64,000 nt of DNA from NCBI GenBank assembly GCA_025331445.1, contig JAIWNE010000042.1:181029-245028 (forward strand), in the 5' to 3' direction. The notes under the pieces are model-generated. The model searched no databases and had not been told where the DNA came from. It saw only the letters and a list, made by a program, of their open reading frames with translations. The position numbers and the translations under genes are program-made. Each line of letters opens with the position of its first letter. Position 1 is the stretch's first letter. This DNA comes from Blakeslea trispora. Its lineage: Eukaryota > Mucoromycota > Mucoromycetes > Mucorales > Choanephoraceae. Shown piece after piece: positions 10,985 to 23,356 of this stretch.

Positions 10985-11617
10985 ATGTTGTCACTTAAAC
11001 GCACTGTACCCAAGGTGTGTTCACAACTCACACGCCCTGCCTATGTTCAACTCGCTCAACAGACACGTTCGATGGGTTCGACATCACCACAAAAGGCAGA
11101 CGAGAAGTCAACAGCTCAATACGATGGCATCTTGAGTGTCTTGGGTCAAAGCAAACAAGACGCTGAAAGCAGTAGCATCACTTCTAACTTTGTATTTGAT
11201 AACAAAAACAAGGGATCTTTCCTCGGCCTGGACGGCATCTCTGCCACACTCTCCAACATCAACCAACCCCCCTTTCAACTCCATATCAATGCTACCTTCA
11301 ACAACACCATCATCACCTTGACTCGACCCAACGGTGCACCTCTCGTCACTACCTCGGGTGGTTCTGCCGGATTCAAGAAGGCTGCTCGTAGTGGTTATGA
11401 AGCTGCTCACCAGGCTGCCATTCAATTGTTGGATAAGATGAACACAAAGAACTTACAGGTCTCTAATGTTCATATTGTCCTCAAGGGTTTCGGTCCAGGT
11501 CGTGATGCTGCCTTTAAGGCTTTGGTAAGTGGTACGTCATGGAATGTGAAGCGTATTACAGATGCTACACCTATTCCCTTTGGTGGTTGTAGACCCAAGA
11601 AAGCTAGACGTCTTTAG
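10985..11617 (+). CDS. MRPS18: Mitochondrial small-subunit ribosomal protein uS11m
   Basis: Single-exon gene for a 210-residue protein. The uS11 core is clear from about residue 95: LHINATFNNTIITLT, TSGGSAGFKKAARSGYEAA, and the C-terminal GFGPGRDAAFKAL and ITDATPIPFGGCRPKKARRL, which bind the 16S-like rRNA platform. The N-terminus is rich in K, R, S and Q (MLSLKRTVPKVCSQL), consistent with a mitochondrial targeting peptide, so this is the organellar copy. The first ATG follows a long T-rich leader. Downstream, 11.70-11.78 kb has a CA/TA-rich simple repeat. Confidence 0.95.
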   Translation: MLSLKRTVPKVCSQLTRPAYVQLAQQTRSMGSTSPQKADEKSTAQYDGILSVLGQSKQDAESSSITSNFVFDNKNKGSFLGLDGISATLSNINQPPFQLHINATFNNTIITLTRPNGAPLVTTSGGSAGFKKAARSGYEAAHQAAIQLLDKMNTKNLQVSNVHIVLKGFGPGRDAAFKALVSGTSWNVKRITDATPIPFGGCRPKKARRL

Positions 11618-11880
11618 AGCGGGAAATCATTTTATTTTATATTCTTTTTTTTTCTTACTTTATCCATCAACCATGATTGTATATCAATGATATCTGTACA
11701 CACACACACAATATATATGCGTATTGTTTCTCTCTCTCTCTTTTTTTTTCTTTTTTTTTTTTATATATATATTATTATTATTGAAATAAATAAGATTCAT
11801 CTTATCCCCCCCTTTATAAATATATTCTTATAGTTTATTTCTATATACAACACTACTTTTCTTTTTCTCTTTTTTTTTTC

Positions 11881-12615
11881 TTAGGTAGCTACAGGTGGAG
11901 TTGAATTGGCAGTAGGTGTGATAGTTGTAGAGGCAACACCTTCAAACATGACACTTTTCTCATTCTTGAAAAAGAATTGCAGTGAGAATTGCTTCGAGTC
12001 TTGATCCCAATGAGTCCAGAATTTGCCTGGTGTTTCATCTACTTTTGTACTCTGAATCTTGAATGAGATGGATTCATAAGGTTCTGCTGCAACCACCAGA
12101 TATTGATAGGCATTGTTGGGTGGTTCGATCTTTTGTTCATAGGCACCCATAAATCGATGGCGAGGAATGACATCGTCTGCAATTTGAGGGTATTGAATCT
12201 GAAAGAGAAAGCCTAGTTGGCGAGTGACTGGATCACGTACTTTGGTGACTCGGTAACCAGGTCGACCAATCTTGATGATATTACGACGAGGCACTACCAA
12301 GGGTTTGGCAGGACCCACCGGTGCTTGAACCATATTGTTCTCTTTGGCTTCCTTGGCAGCACGACGCGCCAGGTTGGTTTGATGCTTCTTGCCCTGTGTG
12401 TGTGCTAGATAGGAACCTTCACTTGTGTGGAGTGTGAGACAGAGCTTACACTCGTAAGAACCCAGATGATTCTTCATAAAGTAAGGATCCTTTGTGATGT
12501 CGATCGTCTCCATGGCTAGCTTACGAAGTCGTTCTCTACGATCCACGTTGGATTCTGAGTAACTGGCCATACCGCCACCCCTATGTTTACTGCCAACACG
12601 ATTCTGGAAATCCAT
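11881..12615 (-). CDS. PRP11: Splicing factor 3A subunit 2 (SF3A66/Prp11)
   Basis: U2 snRNP component required for prespliceosome formation. Single exon, 244 residues. It starts MDFQNRVGSKHRGGG, the hallmark N-terminus of the family, followed by the matrin-type zinc finger (YECKLCLTLHTSEGSYLAHTQGKKH, residues about 53-77) and the conserved block RPGYRVTKVRDPVTRQLGFLF ... YLVVAAEPYESISFKI. The proline-rich C-terminal tail of animal SF3A2 is reduced to a short Thr/Pro segment, as in other fungi. Only 171 bp separate its start from that of separase, so they probably share a promoter. Confidence 0.95.
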   Translation of the reverse strand: MDFQNRVGSKHRGGGMASYSESNVDRRERLRKLAMETIDITKDPYFMKNHLGSYECKLCLTLHTSEGSYLAHTQGKKHQTNLARRAAKEAKENNMVQAPVGPAKPLVVPRRNIIKIGRPGYRVTKVRDPVTRQLGFLFQIQYPQIADDVIPRHRFMGAYEQKIEPPNNAYQYLVVAAEPYESISFKIQSTKVDETPGKFWTHWDQDSKQFSLQFFFKNEKSVMFEGVASTTITPTANSTPPVAT

Positions 12616-12786
12616 AATAAAATGCTAATAAAGAAAAATAAAAAGAGAGAGAAAAAGAATTCATCTGCCTTTTTTTTTCTTTTATTTCGATTTTGAGACT
12701 AATAAATTGAGACTTAAAAAAAAAAAAAGCGAGATAAAGCACAACTAAAATTTTCTTTCTTTCTTTCTTTGTTATCTATATAAAAC

Positions 12787-15700
12787 ATGTCTGATCTGGC
12801 TTCTCGCCTATTATTACAGCTAAAAGACTATGGAAAGTGCAATGACGAACTAGCGGTCAGCGTGAAAAAGACAATACTAGAACCCTTTCAAGTCGATCTA
12901 AACCGTCCTGAATCAGCTCGCAAACCACCTACCACCAGCAAGTTCAAGCAAATGGCAACTCAACTGGCGCCTATTGCCATGCGCATCGTCAATCAGAACA
13001 TCGATGGCTTACTGAACCTAAAACGGACCATCAAAGAAACAGGTCGCTATACGATTGCCGTCAACTGTCTGTTGGATACTTCCTTTTATGCTCTGACAGC
13101 CTTACGCCATATGAACACCTATACAGCACTAAAGCCATTGGATATCGAAAAGGCAACTTCCAACTTGATCTGCAAAATGGTCGAGTTGGGTGAATATCAA
13201 CGTGCCATTGACGAGTTGCGCAAGTTCCGTGTCTTGTTGGCTGGTATTGCCAAAGTTCAACTGAATCCTAAATCCACTGTGATTGTGATTGATAACCGTC
13301 AGAGGAGAGGTGTGTTGACAGAATCAAATTGCTGTGTCAGTCAGCCAAAGACAACATCCGATATACCAGAGTCAATGATTCAGAGTCAATGGGAACAAGA
13401 CATGTTGAAGGATTGTCAGGACTTGTTCCAGTTTCCTTTAGATACCAGCATTAATGATCGCACCATGATGTTGCTTGTGTTGGCCTACCAGATGAACACC
13501 ATCCGTAGTTGGTGTGAAATCAAAGAAGGCAGTTTAGTGAAAGTAAACAAAAAAAGAAAGAAAAAAGCAATGTGGATGTATGTGTATTGACTTTACTCTA
13601 CAGTATGTACCTTATTTCTTAGAGAGACCGGGTAGTTTCCTTGATTGGTGTAAACATCTACTTCAATTGGATTCAACCACAGCAAAGAAACAACTGGATA
13701 CACTTTACAAATTACTCTACAAAGCAACCAATCGTCTGCCTGTCTCAGAAGAATCTGCTTTTCATTCTTATCATCTACAGATATTCAGTCTAAAAGCATT
13801 GTTATTGGCTGGTTCCACTTCACTTCAATCTATCATGGATCGCTTAGTTGTCATAGGCACTACTTATGAAAAGGCTACACAACAAGGTAAGCTAAAAGAA
13901 AGAAAGAAAGAAAAAAAGGACTTTTTTATAAGACATTGAATTCCATCTGTTTCGAATTAGTGTCCTATCAATATATACAACAATGCTGTCATGAATTCTT
14001 AGAGCTCATTCAACCCAACATTGAGAAGCTAGCTGTGATGGATTCTTATTTTGTGCTTTGTGAATACTATGCCTATATTTCTCGAAAAGCCAAAAGCTAT
14101 AAAGGTGCATTTTATGCTTACAAATTCATGATCAGACCCATTCGCCATCTACTGGAAAGTGAACATGAAAACTATTATTATTCAGCTTATGCAGCCAATG
14201 CCAAATTGGCTCTAGGGGCAGTTCAGATGGACAAGATTGTGTTGGATAGTCATCTGGCGGATATCAGCACTACCCTAAACGAATCCATCGGCTGTCTTCG
14301 GATGGTCTCTCATGCCGTCTCTGTTCAGTCAAACTATGACAACCATTCCGAACAAGCACTCTACAATCTATCCAAGAGCATCAACACCTTTGTTCAAAGT
14401 GCCAAAAGACTACACCAACATATGGAAAAGACAGCAGTGGATAAATCCAGTCAATGGCATGCTCTCTCCATCTATCTCATACAGGTCCTTCAACAGTGCA
14501 GTGAAACCTTACCTGCTAATTTCTCTTTGGCCAAACAGTTACCAGCCAAACGTGCAGTGACTGAATCCGATATGGTTATGACGTGTGTAGATATCATGAT
14601 CTTGCTCTCTCGTTTGCAATTCGACGTCCATCAACCCGAGAGTTATCCTACAGCCTATGAGTATCTCTCGACGGCTGAACAGATGTGTATCGAAAAGAAG
14701 TGTACGGATGGCTATCGATGGCTCTCGGGTGCTTATTATACCATCGGAACAGCCATTATCAAGACAGAAGATTATGGTGCTGCCATTTACCCGTTACGCA
14801 AATCAAGTTCACTCCTGGAGAAGGATCTGACCCGAGCCAGCACAGAAGAAGGTAGACTCCAACTCTGTAAGCGATATGAGATCTTGGGTCTCTGTTGCCA
14901 TAAACACAAAGACTATGAAGACGCCATCAAGGCCTATCGTCTTGCCCTCAAACGAGTACCTCTGTTGACCATTAAACAATTTATCCGTCAAGCAGAATCT
15001 ACTGCCATCTCAACCATCATTGAAAAGGAAATCTTAATACCCAAGTTGATGGATCGTTTTTTGCGTGCTCTGGTCGTCGATCCTGATATGGCTCAGGTTC
15101 ATTTTGCTACTGAATACATGCTCTCATCTGGCTTAAGTGTCCTTGAACAGGCTGCCCTGTATGAATGTGAGCTTAAGGTGTGGTATGCTCTTTCACTCAA
15201 AATGAATGTTTACCGATATCAAATGATTTTGGTCAACAAGCTATTGCAAATCTATCAGTCCTCTGAACACCCTATTCGTCGTGCCCGTGTCTTACTCTCT
15301 CAAGTGCGGATTGAACGCAGCAAGCCCAGTGATAGTCCATCTAGCAATAGTCAGACTGCCTTGGCCTGTGCTGAAGAGGCTCAAGAGCTATTAAAAATAC
15401 AGGACTATGGTCAAGATACTAATCTCCTTAGCTACAGACGTTATTACATGGCCCTCTCCATGTCTTGGATTGTCATTTGTGAACGAGAATTAGGTCAGCC
15501 ATCCTCCAATTCATTCTTGTTTAGTTTAGAGCAATGGAGTATGATGTTAAAGAACATTACACCTGTCTACTATGACACACCATCTACAAGGCAAGATATT
15601 CAAGAGGTGTTTGAAGAAATCGATGATGTGGATCAATTCTATGATCATGTACGTATGTTGGCTGATCTTTTTGCAGTGATGGGTGAACCTGTCTATCGTA

Positions 15701-18700
15701 TTCGTGCCTTACGTATACTGCTTCAATTGAACAATGGTTTAAGAGATGTTCAAGTCGATCATATATCAGGTAAAGAAAGAAAGAAAGAGAGAAGGCGCAT
15801 GCTTGTATCTAATCTATGTATATAGATTCTGTTACCTATATTTGTACAATTGCCAAAATCCTATGCGAATTAGGCTATACAGGAAAAGCCTCTATTGAAT
15901 TCAACCATGCTAAAAAACTCGTTTCAAATCATACCTGCTCCCAATTGGCCAATATCTTCTATCGTGTCCATTATGCACAATACTTGACTTATATTGATGA
16001 CTTTGAGACAAGCAAAGAGATGTTGGACGAAGCACGTACTATCTGGCAAGAGACACCTGCCATCCATAGTAAAGACGCCTTGGCCACCGTCAAGTCTTAC
16101 ACCTCTCGCTGCATGTTGTTGGCTGATGTCTATACAGCTCATTCCATGATGATGGTTGATTCTCTCGACCGTGCCATTGATGCTGCCACAGCTGCTCTCA
16201 GTTTGCTCAACAAGTGCATCAAGGTCGTTCAGAAATCCGATCAAGATCGTCAACCATCCACCTCACATCAACTTGAGAATCCATTCGTGCCTGCTCAAAA
16301 TCAACCCAAAGAAGTGGTCTATCGTGAGTCACAGTGGATACTTGCTCAAAAGATGAGTCAACTGTTACAGCGACTTGCTCAGCTCTATATGGATAAAGGA
16401 TCTTGGCATGAAGCACATTACTTTGTGAAACAGGGGCCTCTGTTGGCTGAGAAAGTGAGATCCAATGCTCTCCTGTTTGAATCGTGTCTCTGCACAAGTG
16501 CATACTATCTTAAATATGGCGATCTGGATAAATCTCAACAGGCATTAGAAGAGGCAGCTGAACTCCAGTTGACAGGGGAATACCATGGTTTGGAAGAAAT
16601 CAGAATGAAGCTATGGATGGCTAATTTAGCTTTGGCAAATGCTTTTCCTGACATTGCCTTGGATGCTTATGAAGAGGCAGAAGAGTTGCTGAATCCCTTG
16701 TTGTTGCCTGCTTACATATCGAATTTGGAACAGATGGTAGGGGCAAAGAAAGTCTTGGATGAGGATAGTATGGATCTTTCTACCTGTCTACCTCTAGAAA
16801 AGATAAAGGGCATGATTCTTTTGAAAAAAGGTAAAAAAAAAAAAAGACATATATCTCCTCTTTTTTTTAAAGAAAACAATAACCAACTTTATATGATAGC
16901 AATTGTTTTGTTTGAAAAAGGTCAATCAAAAGCAGCATTGGACTTGTTGGAAAAGACGGAAGAATCAGGTGCAGTGATGGCAGATGAGATTGAGTTCAGT
17001 GCTTGTCTATCTCGGTTCAAATTGGCTGTCACTCATCAAGCATTAGAGCCTGAACTCGGCAAATTCTATCATGAAAGTACTGTCTTGCCCGCCATGAAAA
17101 CTCAAGCAGCACGGGGTACCATGATGAAAAAGCCGGCTGCCAATCAAGAACTCTTGGTGGTTCGAGACAATTTGACAAGCATTCTAGAACGTATGTTGGA
17201 TGCTAGATCAGTTGCTTGGGCTCGCGAACCCACACCTGTCATCCAATTCCTATCCAACGCTTCGGGTTTTTCCATGTTTCTCAAGAACCAACTCTACAGT
17301 CAGAGCCGTGCCTTGGCCACCAATTATGCTCTCTTAGAGGCCTACTATACATCCATGGCCAATGGTGTTCATATGCGCCGAGAAATGCAACATTCCATTC
17401 GAGTCAAAATAAACCCTAGCTGTCTCACCTTACCGAGCGATACAGAATGGCCATTAAGTGAGGGAGAAAGAGACCAACAGCAGCAACACACACGACTTCC
17501 TCGTTGGTTGCAAGCGCATCTCAATACGCTGGTAGAACTCTACAGAGAAGAAAACGATTTGAATGACAAGGAATTCCAAGACAAATTTATCAACATTCTC
17601 CCTCCTCATTGGACTGTCTGTTCCCTCACGATGGATGTCGACCGAAAAGATCTCTATATTGCTCAATTACGCTCTCACGAAGAGCCCTTTGTGGCCAAGG
17701 TTCCCTTAAACAGAACCACCTATCGCAAGGACAACACGTATCCGACTGTCATGCAATATGAAGAGGCTGCATCTGAGCTTAAAGATATTATTGAAGCAAG
17801 TGATGATACCATCCATAGCGGTGCCAACTGTATTGAACCTGCTCAGGTGGAAGCATGGTGGAAAACTCGAAAAGATTTGGATCAGCGCTTAAAAGTGCTG
17901 CTGGATACTGTGGAGGATCAATGGTTGAGCGGCTTTCGAGGTCTCTTGGCAGGTCGTTGTCAGGAACATAAAGAAGAGTTGCGCAAATACCAAAAGGCAC
18001 TTGTGGACACTGTTTTTCGTGCTGTCCATCAGGCTACAGGTACTAAAAAGCAAATAGAATTCAGTCTTCCCTTCTGTCGCATGGTGCTTCGTCTCGGTCA
18101 ACAACCTGCTGTACGTGACTTGGAAGATATTGTATGGTTTATGTTGTCATGCTACGAAGCTCAAGATGCTCTAGTGGATAGCTCTACATTTAATTTCAAA
18201 AAGGTAAGTTTTTTTTTTCTATAAGCTGGTTTCCCTCCCACCTTTCATCTCATTTTCTTTACAATAGCTCATGGATGATATTCGTCTCTTGGGCTCCCGA
18301 TACCATGAAAAATCGAATATGGCAGGCATCAACACGACCAAGAATATACCCAATGATCATTTAATTCTCATCTTGGACAAACATCTTCAAATGTTACCTT
18401 TAGAATCGATGCCTCTCTTACGATCTCAATCTGTTTCTCGTCTTCCTTGCCTTTCCTTCCTGAGAGATCGTATTTTGTATGCACGCGCACATCATGGACG
18501 GACTGCATTTGATGACTTTGGTGCTATCATCACAGATCAATGGTCTGATCTTTCCATTTCTCAGAAAAACGCTTATTATGTACTGAATCCTGGGGGTGAT
18601 CTGAAGGACACACAAAGGGAGTTTGAGTCTTTCTTCAAGAGTATCCCAAGCTGGGATGGTGTGATACAGAAGAAGCCCTTGGAATTGCAACTCAAGGAAG

Positions 18701-19190
18701 CGTTACAGACACGCGATCTTTACATGTATTTTGGCCATAGTGCAGGACAAGCATTTATGCGTGGTACAACCGTCAGACAGCTACCTACATGTGCTGTTTC
18801 ATTATTGATGGGCTGTAGTAGTGGTCTGATAGAGACACAAGGTGAATTTGATCCTTATGGTTATGTGTTGAACTATTTATTGGGTGGAAGGTAAAAAGAA
18901 AAATCTATCCTATTTCGAAACATGGATCATACTCATCTCTTCTTCTTTTTTATTTTTTTTTTAGTCCTGCTGTGGTAGCTAATCTATGGGATGTGACTGA
19001 TAGAAGTATTGATCGTTTAACAAAACATATGTTAAGCTCATGGGGTATGCTTAAATCCACATCACAAAACAAGTCTATCGTACAGGCAGTGGCTGAATCA
19101 AGAAGTAAATGTAAGCTTTCTTATCTTATAGGTGCTGCACCTGTTGTCTATGGTATTCCTGTCTATCTGGAGCCTTATTCAACACAGTAA
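12787..19190 (+). CDS. ESP1: Separase (Esp1/Cut1), C50 cysteine protease
   Basis: Protease that cleaves the cohesin kleisin at anaphase. Exons: 12787-13542, 13604-13886, 13961-15769, 15826-16830, 16900-18203, 18268-18890, 18965-19190; 2001 residues, close to the usual size. The long N-terminal part is helical-repeat-like with TPR-type segments (DYEDAIKAYRLALKRVP). The C-terminal catalytic domain has His1876 in YFGHSAGQ and Cys1902 in LLMGCSSG; the 26-residue spacing equals that of human separase. It then continues PAVVANLWDVTDRSIDR, the family's terminal motif. The intron at 16831-16899 is 69 nt with no stop in frame, so retention would add 23 residues. The stop is 44 bp from that of the convergent TFG-like gene. 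Confidence 0.93.
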
Positions 19191-19234
19191 ATAAAAAAAA
19201 AAAGAGAGTTTATTGTATAAAGAACAATTTCCTT

Positions 19235-20605
19235 TTACCAACGATTAGAAGGTGGAGGAGGATAGGCCTGGTCAACTGGTGTAGAAGTATGAGATGTAGG
19301 TGGAGGAGGAACAAAATAAGGTGGAGGTGGAGGATGCATTCGAGCATCGCTCGTATTGTTAGGGGGTGACATAGGATAGATGCTTGGAGTACCATACATT
19401 GCTTGAGGCTGTCTTGATAGCTGTTGTTGCTGTTGTTGCTGTGTTAATGGTGGTGGTTGTGACGATGAATGGTGTAGTGGTGGTGGTGGTTGATTGAAAG
19501 AGGAGGATGATAATTTTGCATTCATAGGTGGCTGTTGTGCCAATGGTTGAGTGTTAGAAAGGGGATAAGAGGCAGGCGAATTCATTGGCTGCGAGTTAGA
19601 TAGAGGTTGCTGATGTCCTGGAGTAGGAGGTCCCTGATTGTATGCGTACTGTTGTTGCAGTTGCTGTTGCATTTGCTGTGGTTGTTGTTGTGGTTGTTGT
19701 TGCTGTGGTTGTTGTTGCTGCAAGCTATGTGGTTGTTGTTGTTGCTGCAGTGGTGGTTGCCGAGGTAAATTACCAATTTGTTGAGCCTGTTGCTGAGGTG
19801 TTGGTGGTGGATAATATGGAACATACGTTTCCGTTGTCTTCAATGGGACATTAGCAGGCTCTTTGTTTGAAGGGCTCTCTTCGGCATCATTCTTTTTGAC
19901 ATCAAACTTGGCTAATTTAGCTTTGAGTGATTAGTTTGTCATATCAAATTACTTAAAAAAAAACACTTGCAATGACTCACCTAATTCATCAGGTGTTAAT
20001 GTACGTGTTGATTTATTTGTCTGTGGTTGTCCAGAAACATTCATTTTGTTATCAGTAGCTAATGGCTCTTTCACTTCCAAAGATTTGATGAGCTCATTCA
20101 GGCTATCACGCATTTCAATCAAAGAAGTAAATAACTGAGGTTGGCATTGGATAGAAGATTTGGTGTAGACTGTAACCTTGAGTAGATTACTGATAGAGAT
20201 AGCATGTGTAATATCTGTATCATCCAACAAACTAATCATGTCTCCTTCTACTCAAACTGGTTACTTTTTTTTTCTGTATAGCTTTTTCTTTGTATGCATT
20301 ATACCATCATCCATATATTTCATGACAATATCTTCAGTTGACTTGATTTTGTCTTTAAATACGCGGTACATCATCAAACAGAGCCTTTTATTGATAAATG
20401 AGTCAAGGCATGGCCCGAGTGTCAAATTTGGCTTGTACTTACTCGTCATAAGTAGGTGCTTGGTTTATTGTGATACGTCGAATATCGTGTTCTAAACGAC
20501 CTTTCTATTGTTTTAGAATACACTATTATCAAACATACATAAAAGCATACATTTCACAACAATATCGCCAGATACAATTTTTCGAAGGTTAGAATAATCC
20601 GTCAT
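19235..20605 (-). CDS. TFG-like PB1-domain protein with P/Q-rich tail
   Basis: Rebuilt exons 20605-20551, 20500-20443, 20384-20305, 20247-19981, 19920-19235; 381 residues. The N-terminal PB1 domain closely follows animal TFG: KIVSGDIVVKCRLEHDIRRI, TYDELCLMMYRVFKDKI, MKYMDDEGDMISLLDDTDI, HAISISNLLKVTVY. A short coiled-coil-like segment follows (LIEMRDSLNELIKSLE), and the last about 200 residues are rich in Pro, Gln, Asn and Tyr. In animals TFG assembles at ER exit sites and organises COPII carriers by phase separation through such a tail. Transfer of that role to this fungus is inference. The mixed CAA/CAG glutamine runs span 19.40-19.80 kb. Confidence 0.85.
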
Positions 20606-21438
20606 GAATATAAAGAGTAGCTAAAGGAGAGAGAGAAAAAAAGAAAAAGAGAGAGAGAGGTGGAAAGGAAGAAAAAAGCACCAGAAATCTTTTTTTTAGA
20701 GTCATGTGAGAGAGCGAGAAAAAGGGGGGAGAAGTATAATGGCTCCGATTCTTTGCATCATTTATGATTGATAGCTTTGACACTGTCAACTCTTGTATCA
20801 AAAGCTTCGAAATTATTCCATCTTAACTGCTCAAATTTGACCATCAGTGCTGACTGTACATGCTGTCTTATTTGACTACTTTAAAAACAGACACTTTATA
20901 AAGTAAAAGAATAAAGGCTGGTATTCTTGACTTTTGCTGTCAAGTTAAAGGACAACCTCCTCTACAGGAAAAAAAAATTATAGACTACCACTGAACTCAG
21001 TTTTAAAAAAAAAGAATGCGGAACTATTGGCCTGAAAATAATAGAAAAGTGGCATGCTTTATTGAGAACAATGAAACAATCCAAGCTCAGCTATCTCAAA
21101 AACATCCTCCTTCCTATGCTAATCCTTGATACAATTTCTATGTTGTTATTGGTGCAATGTCCTCAAAGCATGTGTGTATGTGTGTGTTTATGTATTTGTA
21201 TGTGTGTGTGTGCTCTATTTGTGAATCAAAAGCGTATAATATATTAGCCTGAGTTTATTTGCTAGCATAAAGAATATTTTTTTTAAGCTTTTTTTCTTCT
21301 TTGTTGAAATTTTTATAATTAGTGTGTAATCTATTTCTGGAAAATTTGCACTTTAGAAGTTCACACTCTTTTTCTTTCTTTTTTTTCTTTATTTCTTTTC
21401 TTTCTTTATATTCGTTTATTAAATCACTACTGTTTATT
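20606..21438. other. Intergenic with TG microsatellite
   Basis: Divergent upstream region between the TFG-like gene and hexokinase. It contains a purine-rich GA tract (20.62-20.73 kb) and an interrupted TG repeat at about 21170-21213. No gene recognised. Confidence 0.6.
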
Positions 21439-23356
21439 ATGTCAAGTTCCCTCGAGAAAATCAGATCAGCGTTTGAATTGGACAATAAGACCTTTAAGGC
21501 AATCGTCGATGGATTTAAAGCAGAGTACAATAGTGGTCTTGATACAGCATCAGCATCAGGCCTAGCTACTATGATACCTTCTTATGTGACGGATCTACCA
21601 ACTGGCAAGGAAACAGGCACCTACCTTGCATTAGATTTGGGAGGAAGTACATTGAGAGTCTGTGCTGTGGAACTCTTGGGTAACAGCAATAGCAAAGTGA
21701 CTGAAATTCGTCGCCATATTGCACCGAATGATCCGTTACGTACAAGTGGGGCTACAGCTTTTTTTGATTGGATTGTAGAGACAGTATCAGAACTGCTACA
21801 AAAGATTGGCCATGAATCAGCTTATGCTGAAGGTCCTTTGTCAATGGGTGTTTGTTGGAGCTTTCCAGTAGAGTATGATATTTATTTATAGAATTAGCTA
21901 TCTTGATATATATATAAAACTAACTTAAATTCTGTTATCATCTATCAAGCCAAACGAGTATTTCGGAAGGTAAAATTCTTCGTATGGGTAAAGGCTTTAC
22001 GATTGATGGTATAGAGGGTTATGATCTTGCAGACCTGTTTGAACAGTCATTTAAGCGCAAGGTATGGCAATTATCCAAGATCAACTGATGCATGAATTGA
22101 CTGATTGAGTTGTACATAGAATGTCAGTGTGAAAGTGATGGCTTTGCTGAATGATACAGTGGGGACACTTGTTGCTCATGCTTACTCAAATCCGGAAGTG
22201 AAAGTTGGCTTTATTTATGGTACTGGTGTGAATGCATCTTATCCTGAAAAAATCACACGAATAAACAAGCTACAAGCACAGCAAAAAGCATATACCTCAG
22301 ATACCATCATGTTAGTGAATACAGAAATCGATATCTTTGGAAATGACACATACCTCCCGAGAAACAAGTATGATAGGCAGCTAGACGCTAATCACTCTCA
22401 ACCTAACTTTCAGCTCTATGAGAAGATGATGTCTGGTGCATGTATTGGAGAACTCGTTCGGCTCTCAGCACTTGATCTAATCGAAGAAGGTCATCTGTTT
22501 GAAGGTCATCGACCATCGGAGCTTGATAAAGCAATGGAATTTGGCACGGCTGTCACAAGTGATATTGAAAGGTATTTTTTAATTGAATGTAGTACAGTAT
22601 GTGACACAACATGGATACTAATCTACCACATTTTGTTTTGTTTATAATTTCTCAGTCATCTCCACAATAATCTAGAAATTCGTTCAGAGCATTTCAAGGG
22701 CCTGTTTAGTTTCAAGGACGGTTATCTTGTTAGCCAAGAAGATTTGAATGTCTTTTCAGAACTTTGTGTGATCGTTTCTAATAGAGCTGCTCGATTGGCA
22801 GCAGCAGCTATGGCATCGCTTATTGAGCAACAAGAAGATCTAACCAAAGGGGCTGGCCCCATAGCAATTGGCGTAAACGGATCCACTTATGAAAAATATA
22901 CTCAAATGCATGACCGTATCTACGCTTCATTAACAGACTGGTTTGGTACCGAGATAGCTCAACGCATTCACATTGAGGTAGCTAAAGATGGTGGAAGTAT
23001 TGGTGGTGCACTTATTGCTATGTTGGCAGAAAAGGAGCAGAAGAGAAGGTAATGAATTCAAATCTGGTAGAGCGAGCATTCTTTTTTTTTATCTAACATC
23101 TGAAGCGATTAGACTTCGATCTACCTATCAAATTGAACAGAGCTATCGATTAGCAATGGATCAAAATAAGAAGCAACCCATAGATCTCTCTTCTGAGTCT
23201 TCAGGTAGAAAGCTAGCATTAGGCAATCGAGGACCATCTATGTTTGGTTGTCTGTTTGGTTGGCTGCTGCCATTAAAAGCAAAGAGAAAGAGTCAGCCTT
23301 CACTGATGGAAGAAACAATGAACACAAAACAAGAAAAAATTAACAAGCTAATTTAA
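21439..23356 (+). CDS. Hexokinase-family sugar kinase, atypical
   Basis: ATP-dependent hexose kinase of the fungal hexokinase family. Exons: 21439-21872, 21950-22061, 22120-22571, 22656-23048, and a probable last exon 23113-23356 (544 residues). If the last intron is retained, the protein stops at 23052 (464 residues). Family motifs: phosphate-binding LDLGGSTLRVC, SFPVDQTS, catalytic Asp in LLNDTVGTLVAHAY, GTGVNASYPE, NTEIDIFGN, EKMMSGACIGELVRL, adenosine motif GVNGSTYEKY. The usual glucose-contact motif TKGF reads GKGF, so substrate range may differ. It faces glucosamine-6-phosphate deaminase 1 kb downstream, so a GlcNAc kinase role is plausible. The extension has a short hydrophobic segment (MFGCLFGWLLPL). 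Confidence 0.88.

Noticed and set aside
16831..16899. Separase read continuously through this segment
   Set aside because: It is open, but it has GTAAAA/GATAG splice sites and codes for a low-complexity Lys-rich insert, so an intron is more likely.
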